This document shows positions 6,405-8,736 of a stretch of 8,736 bases of DNA, piece after piece. Each line of letters opens with the position of its first letter. Positions within the stretch are counted from its first letter, which is position 1. The position numbers and the translations under genes were made by a program. This stretch comes from JAFHCF01 sp048497495 (lineage in GTDB: Bacteria; Pseudomonadota; Alphaproteobacteria; Rhizobiales; Ancalomicrobiaceae): the NCBI GenBank assembly GCA_048497495.1, contig JAFHCF010000028.1:1-8736 (forward strand). The letters run 5' to 3'. A model generated the notes under the pieces. It was not told the DNA's origin. It made no database searches and saw nothing but the letters and a program-made list of their open reading frames with translations.

Positions 6405-7103
6405 ATGGATCCGGAGAGCGACAGCATCGTCGACCGCGTCTACGAGTCCTTGAAGCAGATGGCGGTGGCCTATGCCTTCCGCCCCGGCGAACGGATCAAC
6501 GAGGGGCGGATCGCGGCCAGGCTCGGGGTCAGCCGGACGCCGCTGCGCGAGGCGCTGAACCGGCTCAAGACCGAGGGCTTCCTGCGCTTCACGCCGGGCA
6601 AAGGCTTCTTCTGCCGCGAACTCGACCCGCGCGAGGTGTTCCAGCTCTACGAATTGCGCAAGGCGATCGAGATCGCCGCGGTGCCGCTCGCGGTGGCGCG
6701 GGCGAGCGACGCCGAGATCGCCGAACTCGGCGCCTTCCTCGACGCCACCGGCCCGGAGGGCGGCGATCGCACCACCGCCGAGCTGACCGATCTCGACGAG
6801 GCCTTCCATCTGCGGCTGATGGGGCTCGCTCGCAACGACGAGATGCTGCGGGTCCTCGCCAACGTCAACGCCCGCATCCGCTTCGTGCGCTGGATCGACA
6901 TGGGCTCGGACGCGCGGCCCAAGACGCAGGGCGAGCATCGCGCCGTGGTGGCGGCGCTCGGGGCGCGCGACGCCGACGCGGCGATCGCCGTCCTCGAGCA
7001 TCACATCGACCGCCGGCTCGACCAGATCACCGGGGCGATCCGCGAGGGCCTCGCCCAGATCTACCTGCAACCTCATCTCGACGAGGGGTCAGTGACGCCA
7101 TGA
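6405..7103 (+). CDS. GntR-family transcriptional regulator, FadR/FCD subfamily
   Basis: A 232-residue regulator. Residues 1-70 form the winged helix-turn-helix, with the characteristic L-x-P-G-E-like FRPGERINEGRIAARLGVSR region at 25-44 and TPLREALNRLKTEGF at 45-59. Residues about 75-220 form the all-helical FCD ligand domain. The residues that bind a metal in this domain all appear present: Asp131 and His135 in DLDEAFH, His178 in GEHRAV and His200 in the EHHI element. FCD regulators with this set bind a metal and small carboxylates. The gene sits inside the catabolic operon, 16 bases after the racemase-family gene, with GGGGGAG at 6391-6397 upstream of its ATG, and it overlaps the dehydrogenase. 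It most likely controls both divergent operons from the 3979-4337 region, possibly as a substrate-responsive repressor that also limits itself. Ligand and direction of control are inferred. Confidence 0.92.
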   Translation: MDPESDSIVDRVYESLKQMAVAYAFRPGERINEGRIAARLGVSRTPLREALNRLKTEGFLRFTPGKGFFCRELDPREVFQLYELRKAIEIAAVPLAVARASDAEIAELGAFLDATGPEGGDRTTAELTDLDEAFHLRLMGLARNDEMLRVLANVNARIRFVRWIDMGSDARPKTQGEHRAVVAALGARDADAAIAVLEHHIDRRLDQITGAIREGLAQIYLQPHLDEGSVTP

Positions 7104-8002
7104 CGGGTTCCGACACGACGCAGGCGATCGGGGTGATCGGCACCGGGCTGATGGGGCTCGGGGTCGCGGCGCGGCTGGTCGATCGCGGCCACGCCGTCCA
7201 CACCCGCGACATCCGTCCGCAAGCGGACGCGGCGGCGCGGGCGGCGGGCGCCACGATCCACCCGAGTCCGGCGGAGGTGGCGCGCGCCGCTTCGGTGGTG
7301 ATCACGCTGGTGGTCGACGCGGCCCAGACCGACGAGGTGCTGTTCGGTGAAGACGGCGTGGTCGGTGCGATGGCGCCGGGCGGCGTGGTGATCATGGCCT
7401 CGACGGTCGACCCGACCTACGCCGCCGATCTCGGACGGCGGTTGGCGGCGGCGGGCCTGCGCGGGCTCGACGCGCCGGTCTCCGGCGGCCCGACCAAGGC
7501 GCGCGACGGCACCATGTCGATGATGATCGGCGGGCCGGCGGCGCTGGTGGAGGGGCTCGGCGATCTTCTGGCGGCGATGGCGGGGCGGGTCTTCCACGTC
7601 GGCGAGACCGTCGGCGACGGTTCGAAGGTGAAGATCGTCAACAACATGATCGCCGCGATCAATCTCGCCGCCGCCGCCGAGGGCATGGCCTTGGCCGAGC
7701 GCATGGGGCTCGATACGGCGACCGTCTACGAAGTGGTGCAGGCGAGTTCGGGGGCGAGTTTCGTCTTCGGCACCCGGATGGAGCGGGTGGTGAAGGGCGA
7801 CCCGAGCGTCCACGCCGCGGCTCACATCCTGGCCAAGGACGTCGGCATCGCGCGCGCCGCGGCGGCGGCGGCGGGGAGCCCCGCGCCGCTCGCCGACCTC
7901 ACGGCGGAGGTCTTCCGCGCCACCCTCGCCATGGGGCTCGGCGAACGCGACGACGGCGCCATCATCGAATATTTCCGCCGGGGCCGACCCGGGCCCGCGT
8001 GA
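7100..8002 (+). CDS. NAD(P)-dependent beta-hydroxyacid dehydrogenase (3-hydroxyisobutyrate/L-threonate dehydrogenase-like)
   Basis: A 300-residue enzyme of the beta-hydroxyacid dehydrogenase family, which reversibly oxidises short 2- or 3-hydroxy acids. The Rossmann motif GVIGTGLMG is at 11-19. Asp37 lies near the end of the second strand, where an acidic residue would favour NAD, though specificity is not certain. The substrate loop DAPVSGG is at 124-130. The catalytic lysine region GSKVKIVNN is at 175-183, with Lys178 as the predicted catalytic residue, and a KD pair is at 246-247 in the C-terminal helical domain. The AAAEGMALAERMGLD segment (191-205) is typical of family members such as tartronate semialdehyde reductase and L-threonate dehydrogenase. 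No kinase or aldolase of a threonate pathway is nearby, so that name is not assigned. The ATG overlaps the regulator's stop (ATGA, 7100-7103), with GAGGGG 11 bases upstream. Last gene of the operon. Confidence 0.88.
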   Translation: MTGSDTTQAIGVIGTGLMGLGVAARLVDRGHAVHTRDIRPQADAAARAAGATIHPSPAEVARAASVVITLVVDAAQTDEVLFGEDGVVGAMAPGGVVIMASTVDPTYAADLGRRLAAAGLRGLDAPVSGGPTKARDGTMSMMIGGPAALVEGLGDLLAAMAGRVFHVGETVGDGSKVKIVNNMIAAINLAAAAEGMALAERMGLDTATVYEVVQASSGASFVFGTRMERVVKGDPSVHAAAHILAKDVGIARAAAAAAGSPAPLADLTAEVFRATLAMGLGERDDGAIIEYFRRGRPGPA

Positions 8003-8015
8003 CCGCCGCCGGGCC

Positions 8016-8736
8016 TCATCCGGCGAGCTTCATCGCCCAGCCGAGACCGCCGCACAGCGCCAGCGTCGCCGGCACGCCGAGGCGCAGGCGGAACAGCGCC
8101 ACGACGGCGACGAGGGCGAGCCCCAGGGCGGCGGGGTCGAGGCTCGCGAGGACCGGGCGAGCGATCGACAGCGGTCCGAGATCGACCCGATCGACCTCGC
8201 GGAAGAGGGCGTGGAGGGCGAACCAGACCGCCAGATTGGCGATCACGCCGACGACCGCCGCGGTGATCGCGGCGAGCGCCCCGGAGAAGGCGCGATTCGC
8301 CCGGAGCTGCTCGACGTGGGGGGCGCCGAGGAAGATCCACAGGAAGCAGGGCACGTAGGTGACCCAGGTGGTCAACACCGCGCCGAGAAGGCCGCCGGCG
8401 AGCGGCGAGAGGCCGGCGGGATCGCGAAAGCCGGCGAGGAAACCGACGAAGCTCAGCACCAGGATCAACGGCCCCGGGGTGGTCTCGGCGAGCGCCAGCC
8501 CGTCGAGCATCTCGCCGGGTCGCAGCCAGCCGAAGGCCTCGACCGCCTGCTGCGCCACATAGGCGAGCACCGCGTAGGCGCCGCCGAAGGTGACGACCGC
8601 CATCTTCGAGAAGAAGCCGGCCAGGACGACGAAGACGGAGTCGGGTCCGAAGGCGAGCATCGCGCCGGCGATCGGGGCGACCCACAATCCGCCCCACAGG
8701 CCGATCACCCGCAGCGCCCCGCCCCCCCCCGGCGCC
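8016..8736 (-). CDS. chrA: ChrA-type chromate transporter, C-terminal part (5' end outside window)
   Basis: A membrane protein of the CHR (chromate ion transporter) family, read leftward and open to the window edge. From the GTG at 8708 it would be 230 residues, but the frame stays open upstream to the edge, giving a short Gly-rich stretch that looks like the linker between the two halves of a long ChrA of about 400 residues. I therefore call it partial. The CHR signatures present are a GFFSKMAVVTFGGAYAVL region (31-48, counted from 8708) with its FGG, and ETTPGPLILVLSFVGFLAGF (75-94) with its PGP, followed by further hydrophobic segments to the end. Characterised members export chromate, but many homologues in non-resistant bacteria have unproven roles. 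It converges on the catabolic operon, with 13 bases between stop codons, and probably has no part in that pathway. If the first half is missing outside the window, it could instead be a short, one-domain CHR protein. Confidence 0.85.
   Translation of the reverse strand, partial: APGGGGALRVIGLWGGLWVAPIAGAMLAFGPDSVFVVLAGFFSKMAVVTFGGAYAVLAYVAQQAVEAFGWLRPGEMLDGLALAETTPGPLILVLSFVGFLAGFRDPAGLSPLAGGLLGAVLTTWVTYVPCFLWIFLGAPHVEQLRANRAFSGALAAITAAVVGVIANLAVWFALHALFREVDRVDLGPLSIARPVLASLDPAALGLALVAVVALFRLRLGVPATLALCGGLGWAMKLAG

Noticed and set aside
7992..8015. Inverted repeat GGCCCG/CGGGCC across the two convergent stop codons as a bidirectional terminator.
   Set aside because: Only 6 bp of stem with a 12-base loop and no T-tract on either side; such pairings are common at this GC content.
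1..8736. CRISPR arrays, insertion sequences, transposase or phage genes, rRNA.
   Set aside because: No regularly spaced repeats, terminal inverted repeats, mobile-element protein motifs or rRNA-like sequence were seen on either strand; composition is even across the window.

Overview
The window is a GC-rich bacterial segment. Strong G/C preference at third codon positions, tightly packed operons, a tripartite TRAP transporter and an FCD-type GntR regulator together suggest an alphaproteobacterium. This placement is inference from gene content and composition; there is no rRNA or other taxonomic marker.

The layout is two divergent operons plus the edge of a third, converging gene. Leftward from about 3978 run the TRAP solute-binding protein (dctP, 3001-3978), small permease (dctQ, 2390-2920), large permease (dctM, 1074-2384) and a BASS-type (bile acid:sodium symporter-like) permease (118-1077), the last joined to dctM by an ATGA stop/start overlap. 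Rightward from 4338 run a DadA-like FAD amino-acid oxidoreductase (4338-5630), an Asp/Glu/hydantoin racemase-family protein (5627-6388, GTG start in a GTGA overlap), an FCD-type GntR regulator (6405-7103) and a beta-hydroxyacid dehydrogenase (7100-8002, ATGA overlap). A ChrA-type chromate transporter (8016-8736, its start beyond the window) converges on this operon with only 13 bases between the stop codons.

The 359-base divergent region (3979-4337) holds an AT-rich 22-bp near-perfect palindrome at 4274-4295, the best candidate for the operator of the local GntR regulator. An 8-mer from its right arm recurs at 4071-4078, on the dctP side. An 11-bp-stem hairpin sits between dctP and dctQ and probably sets binding protein above permease in expression.

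Taken together this looks like a self-contained uptake-and-catabolism module. TRAP brings in a carboxylated compound (the SBP keeps the carboxylate-binding Arg). A two-cysteine racemase-type enzyme may interconvert stereoisomers, the flavoprotein may oxidise an amino or imino acid, and the NAD(P)-dependent dehydrogenase may handle a hydroxy acid or semialdehyde product. The FCD regulator would sense a substrate or intermediate, and the BASS permease may move a second organic acid. The substrate cannot be read from the sequence. The combination does not match a pathway I can name with certainty, so it is the most interesting object in the window.
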